A stretch of 64,000 bases of DNA, from contig CAILLO010000047.1 in assembly GCA_903835065.1 (NCBI GenBank), forward strand, positions 62,001 to 126,000. Reading direction: 5' to 3'. The notes beneath the pieces are model-generated. The model had not been told where the DNA came from, ran no database searches, and was given only the letters and a program-made list of their open reading frames with translations. Below are positions 46,219-54,386 of the stretch, piece after piece (position 1 is the stretch's first letter; every line of letters begins with the position of its first letter). The stretch is from an uncultured Eubacteriales bacterium. GTDB taxonomy: Bacteria > Bacillota > Clostridia > Saccharofermentanales > UBA5734. The position numbers were made by a program, and so were the translations under genes.

Positions 46219-47142
46219 ATGCCAGGCAATCGTTCCCTCTCGACCCAGCGTCGCGGCGTGCGGCAGGACGTCGTCCGTCTCCTCACGCTGCTGCTGCCCG
46301 GGCTGATCCTCCTGGGAATGTTCACGTTCTACCCGATCCTCAAGATGTTCATCATGAGCTTCTTCAACTGGAGAATCGGTTACCAGCAGACGTCCGACTT
46401 CGTCGGCCTCCAGAACTACCTGGCCGTCTTCTCCGACCCGGTCGCCGGGATGGCCCTAGTCAACACGCTCTTCTACGCGGTCGTCACCGTACCGCTCCAG
46501 ATGGCCCTTGGCCTTTTCGTCGCGGTTCTCATCCACCGGATCACCCGATTCAGCGTCACGTTCCGGCTGCTCTATTATCTACCCGTCATCACTTCGTGGG
46601 TCGTCGTGGCCCTGCTCTTCCGCTACATCTTCAACAACCAGGGGCTGCTCAACTATTTTCTGAAGGACGTCGCGCACCTCGCCGACGGCCCGGTGCGGTG
46701 GCTCAGCACGCGCTGGATGGCCCTCTCCGCCACCACGATCCTCGGCATCTGGAAGGGCATCGGCTGGAACATGGTCGTCTTCCTCGCGGCCCTGCAGGCG
46801 GTCCCCCTAGAGCAATACGAAGCCGCCTCCATCGACGGCCTCGGCGCATTCGGAAAATTCCGATACATCACGCTGCCGAACATCAAGGGCACGATCCTCT
46901 TCGCCCTCGTCATGCTGAGCATCGGCGCATTCAACACGTTCACCCCGATCATGGTCATCACCGGCGGCAATCCCGCGCACCAGACCGAAGTCGTGCTGAC
47001 CTGGATGTACTACCAGACGTTCAGCGCGACGGGCAAGATGGGCTATGCCGCTTCGCTTTCCTTCATCGTCGCCGCCCTCGTCGCCGGCATCGCCATTCTC
47101 CTGTTCCGGTTCATCCGGCCGGAAGGGGAGGGGAAGTCATGA
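46219..47142 (+). CDS. malF: maltodextrin ABC transporter permease (MalF type)
   Basis: A 307-residue permease with six helices. The EAA loop that contacts the ATPase is visible as YEAASIDGLGAFGKFRYITLPNI (about residue 204). It is shorter than enterobacterial MalF, as usual outside Proteobacteria. ATG 46219 follows CGGAGGGC. It overlaps malG by 4 bases. Confidence 0.88.
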   Translation: MPGNRSLSTQRRGVRQDVVRLLTLLLPGLILLGMFTFYPILKMFIMSFFNWRIGYQQTSDFVGLQNYLAVFSDPVAGMALVNTLFYAVVTVPLQMALGLFVAVLIHRITRFSVTFRLLYYLPVITSWVVVALLFRYIFNNQGLLNYFLKDVAHLADGPVRWLSTRWMALSATTILGIWKGIGWNMVVFLAALQAVPLEQYEAASIDGLGAFGKFRYITLPNIKGTILFALVMLSIGAFNTFTPIMVITGGNPAHQTEVVLTWMYYQTFSATGKMGYAASLSFIVAALVAGIAILLFRFIRPEGEGKS

Positions 47143-47978
47143 AGAGAGCAAGACTATCGAAGGCGCTCAGCTATGTGCTTCTCGCCCTCGGCGCCGTCGT
47201 CATGGTACTCCCGATGGTGTACATGTTCACGACCTCGCTTCGTTCCAACGACGCGACCTTCTCCTGGCCGCCTCGCATCTTCCCGACCGGTTCGGATCTG
47301 ACCTTCGCGAACTACCGGTACGTCCTGTCGGAGCAGAACTTCGTGGGCTACCTTTCCAATACGCTGTTCGTCGCCGTCGTCACGACGCTCGCGACCGCGG
47401 TCGTCGCCTCCATGCTCGCCTACTGCATCGCCCGCTTGGAATTCCACGGTCGCAGGCTTCTCTACGGGACCATCATCACGACCATGCTCGTGCCGGGTCT
47501 CGCCATGCTCGTCCCGCAATTCGAACTGGCCGTCACGTTCAAACTGGTCGACGACCTCTGGGGCGTGATTTTCTTCTATTCGGCCTGGATGACTCCCTTC
47601 TCGACGTTCCTGATCAAGGGCTTCATCGATACGATCCCTCGAGAGCTCGACGAAGCCGTCCGCATCGACGGCGGATCGATCTATACGATCTTCTTCCGGG
47701 TGATCGTTCCGCTCGCGTCCCCCTCGATCGCCGCCGTCAGCATTTTCAATTTCCTGCTGCCCTTCGAGGAACTCGGGTGGTCGCAGACCATCCTGAAGAC
47801 CGACGCCCTGCGCACGATGCCGGTCGCCATCACGATGTTCTTCCAGGCGCACAACCGAACCGATTGGGGCTTCGTGTTCGCCATGACCTGCTGCGCCATG
47901 GTGCCCGTCATCCTGCTCTACGTACTGCTTCAAAGGTATTTCATTACAGGTCTGACCTCGGGAGCGATCAAAGGGTGA
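47139..47978 (+). CDS. malG: maltodextrin ABC transporter permease (MalG type)
   Basis: A 279-residue permease with six helices and the EAA loop DEAVRIDGGSIYTIFFRVIVPLASP (about residue 173). The N-terminal helix is followed by MVYMFTTSLRSND, the MalG-like start. It forms the second half of the channel with MalF. No MalK-like ATPase follows in the operon, so a shared ATPase of the MsmK/MsiK kind must be encoded elsewhere. Confidence 0.88.
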   Translation: MKRARLSKALSYVLLALGAVVMVLPMVYMFTTSLRSNDATFSWPPRIFPTGSDLTFANYRYVLSEQNFVGYLSNTLFVAVVTTLATAVVASMLAYCIARLEFHGRRLLYGTIITTMLVPGLAMLVPQFELAVTFKLVDDLWGVIFFYSAWMTPFSTFLIKGFIDTIPRELDEAVRIDGGSIYTIFFRVIVPLASPSIAAVSIFNFLLPFEELGWSQTILKTDALRTMPVAITMFFQAHNRTDWGFVFAMTCCAMVPVILLYVLLQRYFITGLTSGAIKG

Positions 47979-47989
47979 AAATCACATAA

Positions 47990-48031
47990 CGATAAAACAT
48001 TATCGACAAACGATATCTTTCATGCTACGAT
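47990..48031 (+). promoter_or_regulatory. promoter and operator of the DUF2975/HTH pair
   Basis: TCGACA (48003-48008), 17 bases and TACGAT (48026-48031) form the promoter. An inverted repeat, CGATAA and TTATCG around 4 bases (47990-48005), overlaps the -35, and a further CGATA half-site lies at 48011. Autoregulation by the HTH protein encoded at 48565 is inferred. Confidence 0.55.
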
Positions 48032-48060
48032 GATTCCATCATCGAGAGGAGGTCGTCGTC

Positions 48061-48546
48061 ATGAAGCTGACCAAAGGAATTCGATCCATCGCCGTCGCGA
48101 TCATGGCCGTCCTGGCGCTCCTGCTGTTCGTCTGCCTGTTGGCAGGAGTCGTGCTGCAGCAGGATTCGTTGGCCGTCGCCCGGGCCAACCCAGGGCTGGC
48201 GCACATGCGTGTCCCCGTCCTCCTCCTGGGCCTCTGCCTGCTCGCCCTCTTCGCCGCCGCGCTCGTCCTGGCGGAATTCGCGCTCGGCCGCATCCTGCGA
48301 GACCGGATCTTCACCCGCGCGAGCGCGCAACTGATCCGGGCGATGAGCTGGCTTTTCTTCTGCGGGCTGCTGCCGCTCGTCGCGCTGTTCGTCTACACCG
48401 CGATGAACGTGAGCCAGTCGATCACGCAACTCTACGTGCTCTTCGGCGCCGTCGCCCTCGCCACCGCCGGCCTGGTCCTCCGTCTCCTCGCGAACCTCGT
48501 CGCAGAAGCCTCCCTGTACAAGCAGGAAGTCGACCTGACCGTCTGA
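48061..48546 (+). CDS. DUF2975 family membrane protein
   Basis: A 161-residue protein with four helices (about residues 10-32, 50-72, 92-116, 124-146) and the DRIFTRASAQLIRAM loop that is typical of DUF2975. The family is of unknown function and is regularly paired with a small XRE-type regulator, as here. ATG 48061 after GAGAGGAGG. The protein may sense an envelope signal for the regulator; that is inference. Confidence 0.82.
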   Translation: MKLTKGIRSIAVAIMAVLALLLFVCLLAGVVLQQDSLAVARANPGLAHMRVPVLLLGLCLLALFAAALVLAEFALGRILRDRIFTRASAQLIRAMSWLFFCGLLPLVALFVYTAMNVSQSITQLYVLFGAVALATAGLVLRLLANLVAEASLYKQEVDLTV

Positions 48547-48564
48547 CGGCCGAAGGAGGGCAGC

Positions 48565-48783
48565 ATGGAGACCCCGAAACAGCGGACCATCCTCGTCAAC
48601 CTCGACGTCGTCATGGCGAAGCGGAAGATGTCCCTGACGGAGCTTTCCGAACGTGTCGGCATCACCCTCGCCAACCTCTCGAACCTCAAGACGGGCAAGG
48701 CACGGGCCATCCGCTTCACGACGCTCGCGGCCCTCTGCGCGGCGCTGGACTGCCAACCGGGCGACATTCTCGAATTCGCTTGA
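48565..48783 (+). CDS. small XRE/Cro-type regulator (YozG-like)
   Basis: A 72-residue single-domain HTH protein: LVNLDVVMAKRKMSLTELSERVG, then NLSNLKTGKARAIRFTTLAALC and the end CQPGDILEF, a common cytosolic Xre/YozG form. RBS GAAGGAGG upstream, 18 bases after the DUF2975 stop. It most likely represses its own promoter through the CGATAA/TTATCG sites. Its stop overlaps the -35 of the next gene. Confidence 0.88.
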   Translation: METPKQRTILVNLDVVMAKRKMSLTELSERVGITLANLSNLKTGKARAIRFTTLAALCAALDCQPGDILEFA

Positions 48784-48810
48784 CACTGACCCTACGTCAT
48801 CTTCTATCCT
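48780..48810 (+). promoter_or_regulatory. MerR-type promoter of the membrane-anchored MerR gene
   Basis: TTGACA (48780-48785), a 19-base spacer and TATCCT (48805-48810). TGACCCTACGTCA (48787-48799) in the spacer matches the operator of the TipA-like merR (16010-16022) at 11 of 13 bases. Autoregulation by the encoded protein is likely. Confidence 0.6.
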
Positions 48811-48829
48811 GCAGGAAAGGGGGATGCGC

Positions 48830-49924
48830 ATGAAGATCGGGCAGGTCAGCGAACTCACCGGACTCAGCGAGCGGACCATCCGGTTCTATGAATCGGAACT
48901 GCTGATCCGCCCCGCCACGCGGTCCATGAACAGCCGCCGGTACCGCGACTACAGCCAGGCCGACGTCGACGCGCTGTCGACCTTCGCCGTGCTGCGCCGC
49001 GCGTTCTTCTCGATCCAGGAGATCCGCGACATGATGGAGAAACCGGACCGGATCCCGGAAATCCTGGCGGCCTTCAAGGCGAAGTCGCGGGACGAGGCAC
49101 GTGACAAGGCCCGAATCGTCGAGACGCTCGACCGGCTCGATGTCGCCCAGGTTCGGGACATCACCGCGCTGTCGACCGCCCTGCAACCCGATTCCTTCCG
49201 CTTCAACCTCCCTCCGCAGGACTCGAAGCCTCATTTCGGGCGCTTCGACGGTATCACGAAGGAGGAGCGCGAACAGGCCTTTCAAGAGTATCTCCAGCGC
49301 GGCGGGCTTTCTCGCGGCGCCTACCGGGCCAAGGTGTGGAAGGACCGTCTCACACGGCTCGTCGCGCGGAAAGGCTGGATCGCGATCGGCGCCCTTCTCG
49401 TCGCCCTGCTGGCAGTCTCGTTCGTCCTATCCTCGGTCTCCACGACGAATGCGGAATACCGGCGCCTTGAGGCGCAGCAGGCCTATGGAAAATGGCAGAA
49501 CCTTCGCGAGATGTTCGAAAAAGTCGACGGGTACGATTTCCAAAGAGACGCTTCGATAAATGTCTGGATGCAGGCGTATGTCAACACGGTATGCTACGAG
49601 GTCGGTGAAAGTGGACTTCCCGACGGCACCAACGGGGTGCTGGGCTATCTTCTCCTCCCGGACTACGATTCGATCTTCCGGGAAGTCCTGACAGGTCCCG
49701 TATACTATCGGGAAGAAGCGGAGCGCATCCTGAAGGACCTGAACGGGGAGCTTCTGCTTGTGAGCCGGTCCGTCACCGCGGAAAACGACGAAGGCATGGA
49801 GAAGCTTCTCGACGCGAAGAGCGTGGATTCGAAGGAACTCCAGGCGAAGATCGGGGCCATCGCGACGAAATATGCGAAGATCCTCCAGGACTTCAATGCA
49901 CATGACGGGATCGAAAGGTCATGA
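48830..49924 (+). CDS. membrane-anchored MerR family regulator
   Basis: A 364-residue protein. Residues 1-70 are a MerR helix-turn-helix (MKIGQVSELTGLSERTIRFYE, SRRYRDYSQADVDAL) and ~75-110 a helical dimerisation region. A transmembrane helix spans about residues 181-203 (GWIAIGALLVALLAVSFVLSS). The C-terminal ~160 residues, predicted outside the cytoplasm, match no family I recognise. A MerR protein tethered to the membrane with an external domain implies direct sensing of an envelope signal. ATG 48830 is 7 bases after GAAAGGGGG; ATG 48824 is also possible. It overlaps the next gene by 4 bases. Confidence 0.8.
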   Translation: MKIGQVSELTGLSERTIRFYESELLIRPATRSMNSRRYRDYSQADVDALSTFAVLRRAFFSIQEIRDMMEKPDRIPEILAAFKAKSRDEARDKARIVETLDRLDVAQVRDITALSTALQPDSFRFNLPPQDSKPHFGRFDGITKEEREQAFQEYLQRGGLSRGAYRAKVWKDRLTRLVARKGWIAIGALLVALLAVSFVLSSVSTTNAEYRRLEAQQAYGKWQNLREMFEKVDGYDFQRDASINVWMQAYVNTVCYEVGESGLPDGTNGVLGYLLLPDYDSIFREVLTGPVYYREEAERILKDLNGELLLVSRSVTAENDEGMEKLLDAKSVDSKELQAKIGAIATKYAKILQDFNAHDGIERS

Positions 49925-50679
49925 GGGGAAAGAAGACGAAGTCCTCGGCCCGGATCCGCCTGATTCTACTGGCCGGTTCCGTCGTGCTCCTCGCCGCGGT
50001 TCCCGTGCGGATCGCGGTTCCGCTGATTCACGACGCGGAACGCCGGAGCGCCTTCGCCTACGAGCGCAGTAGCCAGTACCGCGAAAGTGTCCCGATGGAG
50101 CGGATGGACATGCGGCTCGCTGGCCAATACATTCAACTCGGCTCCGACCTGATCCACTATGGTTTCGACCCGAACCTGACGCTGCCATTCACTCTGGACT
50201 ACTTCGCATCGAACGAGGCGGGGGCGCAGCCGGTCTACACCCTGCCGGCGGGCACGAAGGTCCGGTATTCCCGAGTAGCGGGGTCGCCGCTGGACTTAGG
50301 GTACGGTATCTGCGGATTCCCGACGTACGACCGCGGATGGCGGTATGCCTTGCCGTTCCTGAAGGAGAACCAGACCACCGCTGACGAGCCGCTGTACTAT
50401 TTCGTTCGGACTGCGGACCTCGAGCGAATCGCTGAGCGATTCTTCGCCCTCGACTCGGATCTCTTCAAGAGCCGCCCTTTGATGACGACGCGAGCGGCAT
50501 ATGCCCATTGGGCCGTCCGGTCGATCGACGAGGACTTCTATCGGACCGGGACGTTCCTTTCTCCGGACCTGGGCGACCGGATCCTGGACGAAGGGGATCT
50601 CGCGCTGGCGGTCGCTGGACTCGTGCTTCTCGGGGGCTGGGCCGTCCTGCGATTCAGGCGATCTCGATGGGACTCCTGA
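49921..50679 (+). CDS. uncharacterised membrane protein coupled to the MerR sensor
   Basis: A 252-residue protein with an N-terminal helix (about residues 13-34) and a C-terminal helix (about residues 226-245) followed by a basic tail. The ~190-residue domain between them is outside the membrane and rich in Tyr and aromatics (YGFDPNLTLPFTLDYF, YGICGFPTYDRGWRYALPF). No family recognised. The start overlaps the MerR stop (ATGA), so it may be the partner or target of that regulator. Confidence 0.6.
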   Translation: MRGKKTKSSARIRLILLAGSVVLLAAVPVRIAVPLIHDAERRSAFAYERSSQYRESVPMERMDMRLAGQYIQLGSDLIHYGFDPNLTLPFTLDYFASNEAGAQPVYTLPAGTKVRYSRVAGSPLDLGYGICGFPTYDRGWRYALPFLKENQTTADEPLYYFVRTADLERIAERFFALDSDLFKSRPLMTTRAAYAHWAVRSIDEDFYRTGTFLSPDLGDRILDEGDLALAVAGLVLLGGWAVLRFRRSRWDS

Positions 50680-50704
50680 ACGGCTTCCGGAGGTTCACCG
50701 CATC

Positions 50705-50713
50705 TGATACGAT
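50705..50713 (+). promoter_or_regulatory. extended -10 before the VanZ-like gene
   Basis: TG-A-TACGAT (hexamer 50708-50713), 35 bases before the start. A weak TTCCGG lies 17 bases upstream. Confidence 0.4.
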
Positions 50714-50747
50714 GGACTCATCCGAAGCCGCTGCAGAAGGGAATCCC

Positions 50748-51335
50748 ATGATCAGCATTCCCCGCATCTTCCTCGTCTTCCCGTTCCTCCTGGCGCTCGC
50801 CGCGTATTTCCTTGCACGGCGGTCTCGCCGCATGCGCCGGCCGGCCTGGCATACGCCCGTCGACGGCCTGTTCCTCGCCTATGCCTCCTTCGTCGTCGCG
50901 CTCCTGTATTTCCCCCTGGTGGTCAATTACGACCAGCCCTGGGTTCCCCACTTCCGCATGAACCTCACTCCCTTCGTGACCACCTACCACTCGTATCTCG
51001 TGTCGGTCCGCTACGGGCTCCTCGATTGGATCGTGCCCCTCCTGTTCGGCAACCTCCTGATCTTCGTGCCGCTGGCCTTCTATCTGGCCTTCCGCTTCCC
51101 CGACAAGGCGAAGCGGAGCTTCCTGCAGGTCCTGGCGATCTCCGCGGGGGCCGAGGTGCTGCAGTTCCTCCTGGACTTCCTGACGCGGTCCGACCGCCGG
51201 GTGACCGACATCGACGACCTGATCCTCAATGCGCTCGGGGGAATCGGGGGCTGGCTGGTCGCCAGGGCGATCCTGCACCGTGTGCAGCGGCGCCGCCGGA
51301 TCCGGAACGCGATCGGACGCCGGATCGAGAACTGA
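50748..51335 (+). CDS. VanZ family membrane protein
   Basis: A 195-residue protein with four to five helices and the VanZ features: an N-P-F/N-L-T-P-F turn (MNLTPFVTTYHSYL), NLLIFVPLAFYL, the acidic membrane segment AGAEVLQFLLD and VTDIDDLILNALGGIGG. VanZ-type proteins are linked to low-level glycopeptide resistance and envelope functions, with no defined reaction. ATG 50748 is chosen because AGAAGGGA lies 6 bases upstream; ATG 50712 is in frame. It precedes the sigma factor gene. Confidence 0.82.
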   Translation: MISIPRIFLVFPFLLALAAYFLARRSRRMRRPAWHTPVDGLFLAYASFVVALLYFPLVVNYDQPWVPHFRMNLTPFVTTYHSYLVSVRYGLLDWIVPLLFGNLLIFVPLAFYLAFRFPDKAKRSFLQVLAISAGAEVLQFLLDFLTRSDRRVTDIDDLILNALGGIGGWLVARAILHRVQRRRRIRNAIGRRIEN

Positions 51336-51353
51336 CTTTTCACCCGTTCCGTA
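51329..51353 (+). promoter_or_regulatory. possible ECF-type promoter of the sigma factor gene
   Basis: GAAC (51329-51332), 17 bases, then CGTA (51350-51353), resembling the GAAC/CGTA elements recognised by many ECF sigma factors. It overlaps the VanZ stop. Such short motifs occur by chance, so the call is tentative. Confidence 0.3.
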
Positions 51354-51381
51354 CGCTTCAAGGACAGGCGGGGGTGATGCA

Positions 51382-51927
51382 TTGACCGATGACGAGCTGA
51401 TCGCCGACGTTGGACGCGGCAACCGGGATTCGCTGGACCAGCTCATCGAACGTCACTATCGGGACGTCTACCGGTTCGTCTGCCATCGGACGATGGACCC
51501 GGACGAAGCCCGCGACATCACCCAGGACGTGTTCGTGGAGGTCGTGGGACTCCTGCCCCGCTATCGGGAGGGCAACTTCAAGGGCTGTCTCTATACCGTC
51601 GCCCGGCACGCCTGTCTCGATTTCTTCCGCAAGCGCAAGCGGACGACGGGGCGGTGGGATCCGGTCGATGCGCTGGAGCTCCTGCCTGCCGGAGGTCCGG
51701 ACCCCGAGGAGTCGTTGGAACGGAAGCGGGAAGGGGAAGAGGCGGTACGGCTCCTCGCGGGGCTGCCCGCCCGGCAGAGGGAGGTCCTGGTGCTGCGGTT
51801 CTACTACCAGCTCGAGCTGAAGGAGATCGGCGGTGCACTGGGGATTCCCCTGTCGAAGGTCAAGAGCCGGCTCTATTCCGGCCTGGACCGATTGAAGAAG
51901 GAGCTGATCCGGAATGAAGAAGGATAG
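51382..51927 (+). CDS. ECF-like RNA polymerase sigma factor
   Basis: A 181-residue sigma-70 family protein with only regions 2 and 4. Region 2 contains HYRDVYRFVCHRTMDPDEARDITQDVF (about residues 30-56) and the DNA-melting part ARHACLDFFRKRKR. Region 4 has LPARQREVLVLRFYYQLELKEIGGALGIPLSKVKSRL. TTG start at 51382 with GGGGGTG about 6 bases upstream; longer frames have no family resemblance. It overlaps the serpin gene by 14 bases, so the next protein takes the place normally held by an anti-sigma factor. Confidence 0.9.
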   Translation: MTDDELIADVGRGNRDSLDQLIERHYRDVYRFVCHRTMDPDEARDITQDVFVEVVGLLPRYREGNFKGCLYTVARHACLDFFRKRKRTTGRWDPVDALELLPAGGPDPEESLERKREGEEAVRLLAGLPARQREVLVLRFYYQLELKEIGGALGIPLSKVKSRLYSGLDRLKKELIRNEEG

Positions 51928-53383
51928 GCCCGAGGACCGGGAGAATCGGCCGGAGATCCGCGAATGGGCGGAACGGCTGCGCAGGAACCGGACGCCCGAG
52001 CCGGAGCCGCAGGCGGTCCGAGCGACCCAGGACGCGGCGTGGGACGCCGTGCAGCCCGGACGGCCCCGCTGGAGTCCCCGCAGGAGGCTGGTCCTCGCCG
52101 TCGCGACCCTGCTGGTCGTCGCGATCGCCGCCGTGCCGCTGGGATTCGTCCTTTTCCGTTCGACGGGTCTCCAGGAGAAGCTGTCGATGAAGGTCAAGGT
52201 CGACCCGTCGATGCCGCTCTCGTCGATCGGGTCCGCTTCCTCGATCGATCCGCGCTATATCGCCTCGCTGCAGTCATTGGGCACGCAGGTCCTCGCCGGG
52301 TTGGCGCAGAAGAATCCAGGGAAGAACCAGCTTCTTTCCCCGGTCAGCCTCTCCATGGCCTTCAGCCTCTGCATGGCCGGCGCCGTCGGGGATACCCAGG
52401 AGGAGATGCGCCGGGCGCTTCAATACGGCGACCTCGCCATGCCCGCGATTCTCTCGCAGAACCGGCTCGCCTACGAATCCCTGTATCGCAGGGGTTCGGA
52501 CCTGATCGAAGTGCTCATCGCGAATTCCGTCTGGTGCCTGGACGGATATCCGATCCAGGATCCGTATCTGGACACGGCGACGAAGGACTTCTATTCGTCG
52601 GTCCGGTCGGTCTCCTCGACGCTGGGCGTCGACCCCGTCGCCCTGATGAACCAGTGGGTCAAGAAACAGACGAACGGCATGATCCCGAAGGCCATCGAGC
52701 AATTGGACCCCAGGACGGTCCTGGTCCTCATCGACGCCGTGTATTTCCACGGGGATTGGGCCGAACCGTTCAACAAGCTGTTCACGAAAGCGACCGACTT
52801 CCATCGCAGCGACGGGACCGTCGTGACGCCGCAGACCATGTTCACCGGGGGGGATTTCCAGTACCGCGAGACGCCGGAGGCCGTATCGGTCGTCCTTCCT
52901 TACTTCGACGGGATGGCCATGGTCCTGACGCTGCCCCACCAGGGAGGCGCGTTCGACGCATCGCAGCAATCGCTGGTCCCGGGTCTCCTGGGGTGGAAGG
53001 ACTGGGAAAGCGGGAGAATCTCGATCGCGCTCCCGAAATTCAACTATTCCGCGACGCTTCCGCTCGACGGCATCATGCAGTCGCTCGGCATGAAGAAGGC
53101 CTACTTGAAGGAAGAAGCGGATTTCTCCGCCATGAGTCCGGTCGCCCTCGAGACGCAGCTCCATATCGGGACGGCGTTCCAGAAGACCGCCATCGACCTG
53201 AACGAGAAGGGCACGGTGGCGAGCGCCGCGACGGTCATCGAGATGGATGCCGGCGGAGTCTTTGAACCCTTGATGACTCTCGATTTCAACCGACCCTTCT
53301 GGTACGCCATCGTGGACAAGCAGGGCGTGCCGCTGTTCATGGGCGTCGTAGAGGATCCGACGGCGACGGAGGGTGCGGCATGA
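51914..53383 (+). CDS. membrane-anchored serpin in anti-sigma position
   Basis: A 489-residue protein. Residues 1-58 are hydrophilic and cytoplasmic (EIREWAERLRRNR, RATQDAAWDAV, RRR), a transmembrane helix spans ~59-80, and from ~110 an almost complete serpin follows: NQLLSPVSLSMAFSLCMAGAVGDT, TLVLIDAVYFHGDW-like VLIDAVYFHGDWAEPF, DLNEKGTVASAAT and a final FNRPFWYAI. The hinge EKGTVASAAT has the small residues of inhibitory serpins; the reactive bond would lie near residues 440-447 (IEMDAGG). Arrangement and coupling with the sigma factor suggest that the N-terminal part binds it. No zinc-binding HxxxCxxC is present. Confidence 0.85.
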   Translation: MKKDRPEDRENRPEIREWAERLRRNRTPEPEPQAVRATQDAAWDAVQPGRPRWSPRRRLVLAVATLLVVAIAAVPLGFVLFRSTGLQEKLSMKVKVDPSMPLSSIGSASSIDPRYIASLQSLGTQVLAGLAQKNPGKNQLLSPVSLSMAFSLCMAGAVGDTQEEMRRALQYGDLAMPAILSQNRLAYESLYRRGSDLIEVLIANSVWCLDGYPIQDPYLDTATKDFYSSVRSVSSTLGVDPVALMNQWVKKQTNGMIPKAIEQLDPRTVLVLIDAVYFHGDWAEPFNKLFTKATDFHRSDGTVVTPQTMFTGGDFQYRETPEAVSVVLPYFDGMAMVLTLPHQGGAFDASQQSLVPGLLGWKDWESGRISIALPKFNYSATLPLDGIMQSLGMKKAYLKEEADFSAMSPVALETQLHIGTAFQKTAIDLNEKGTVASAATVIEMDAGGVFEPLMTLDFNRPFWYAIVDKQGVPLFMGVVEDPTATEGAA

Positions 53384-54102
53384 AGCGCAGGCCCGGTCCC
53401 GTCCTGATTTCCGTTCTCGCGGTCCTCCTTGTCGCGGGGAGCGTCGGCCTGGGTCTCCTGATCCTGCATGCGATCGACGGCGCACGCCATCGTGTCCTTG
53501 CGTTCCCTCCGGCGATGTCCGATTCCGCCCGGACCGCTCTCGAAGCGATCGTCGCGCGGAAGGCGGAGACCGGCATGCTGTCGCATTATCATTCCGGGAT
53601 TTCGGGTATCGCCGATATCCGGACAGGAACCGCCTATCCCTTCGCCGTGGAGTCGTACGACGATGCCTCCGGCCGCGCGAGGACCTTCACCGTCCATTCT
53701 TTCGAAGTACCGGCGGAGCCGCAGGGGTGGATCGTCCTCCTGCGCATGGCATCCTCGGACGAACCGGTCCTCTATGTTTCCATCGTGCAGCAGGCGAATG
53801 GGGATTGGGTCGAGCACTCCTACGGCGCCCTGGAGGTGCTGGATATGCTTCAGCAGTACGAAGCGGTCGAGCAAACCGAAACCTGCAGGTCGCCGCTGGT
53901 CGTCGAATTCTCGAATAACATCGACGTGCTGGTCTTCACCGATGCGCACGGCGACGAGGTATTTCCGACGGCTTTCGCGGCCCATGTCCTCCGGATCACC
54001 CGATACTCTTCTGCAAACCGGGTCGTTCCGCTGGCCACGTTTCTGGACGACGTAAAGGGCACGGCCAAAGCCGGTATCGGAGTGGAGAGCCTGGACGGCT
54101 GA
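53380..54102 (+). CDS. uncharacterised secreted or membrane-anchored protein
   Basis: A 240-residue protein with an N-terminal signal-anchor (about residues 8-32, VLISVLAVLLVAGSVGLGLLIL), then a soluble domain of unknown family with alternating strands (RTFTVHSFEVPA, WIVLLRMASSDEPVLYVSIV, PLVVEFSNNIDVLVFTDAHG). The start overlaps the serpin stop (ATGA). It is the third gene of the sigma factor/serpin unit and may be part of the same envelope response. Confidence 0.6.
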   Translation: MKRRPGPVLISVLAVLLVAGSVGLGLLILHAIDGARHRVLAFPPAMSDSARTALEAIVARKAETGMLSHYHSGISGIADIRTGTAYPFAVESYDDASGRARTFTVHSFEVPAEPQGWIVLLRMASSDEPVLYVSIVQQANGDWVEHSYGALEVLDMLQQYEAVEQTETCRSPLVVEFSNNIDVLVFTDAHGDEVFPTAFAAHVLRITRYSSANRVVPLATFLDDVKGTAKAGIGVESLDG

Positions 54103-54183
54103 ATCCCGACGCTGCGCGGACTAGCGTACGCCCTGGACGGATGTGCGAAGGCGAATGTCCGCCCCGGGTGCACTCTTGTCCGC

Positions 54184-54212
54184 TTGACAGGGCAGGAGAC
54201 CATGGGTACAAT
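54184..54212 (+). promoter_or_regulatory. strong promoter of the gatCAB-aspS operon
   Basis: TTGACA (54184-54189), 17 bases and TACAAT (54207-54212), one mismatch from the ideal. The leader to gatC is about 230 bases and contains a short ORF and a GCCCGC/GCGGGC hairpin (54376-54392). No T-box sequence is seen. The stretch 54103-54183 before it shows nothing I can name. Confidence 0.75.
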
Positions 54213-54281
54213 TCTTTCAAACCTCGATGCCCGTAGCACGACGAGCATGCCGAGAGGTGCACGCGGAAAGGAGGGAGCCCC

Positions 54282-54386
54282 ATGGAACGGATCGAACGCA
54301 AGACCGCACGCGGCTCCTTCGCCGGCTCGCCCCTCGCCTCCGCACTCCCGGCCTCCTTGGAGAACATGAACCGGAGCCCGCTTTAG
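54282..54386 (+). CDS. possible 34-residue leader peptide upstream of gatC
   Basis: ATG 54282 is preceded by AAAGGAGGG at 6 bases, as strong a site as any in the window, and lies ~70 bases downstream of a near-ideal promoter. The product begins MERIERKTARGSF and ends NMNRSPL at TAG 54384-54386. No relatives are known to me. It could be a regulatory leader peptide, a small protein, or the remnant of a gene. The stop codon lies in the loop of a GCCCGC/GCGGGC hairpin. Confidence 0.4.
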   Translation: MERIERKTARGSFAGSPLASALPASLENMNRSPL

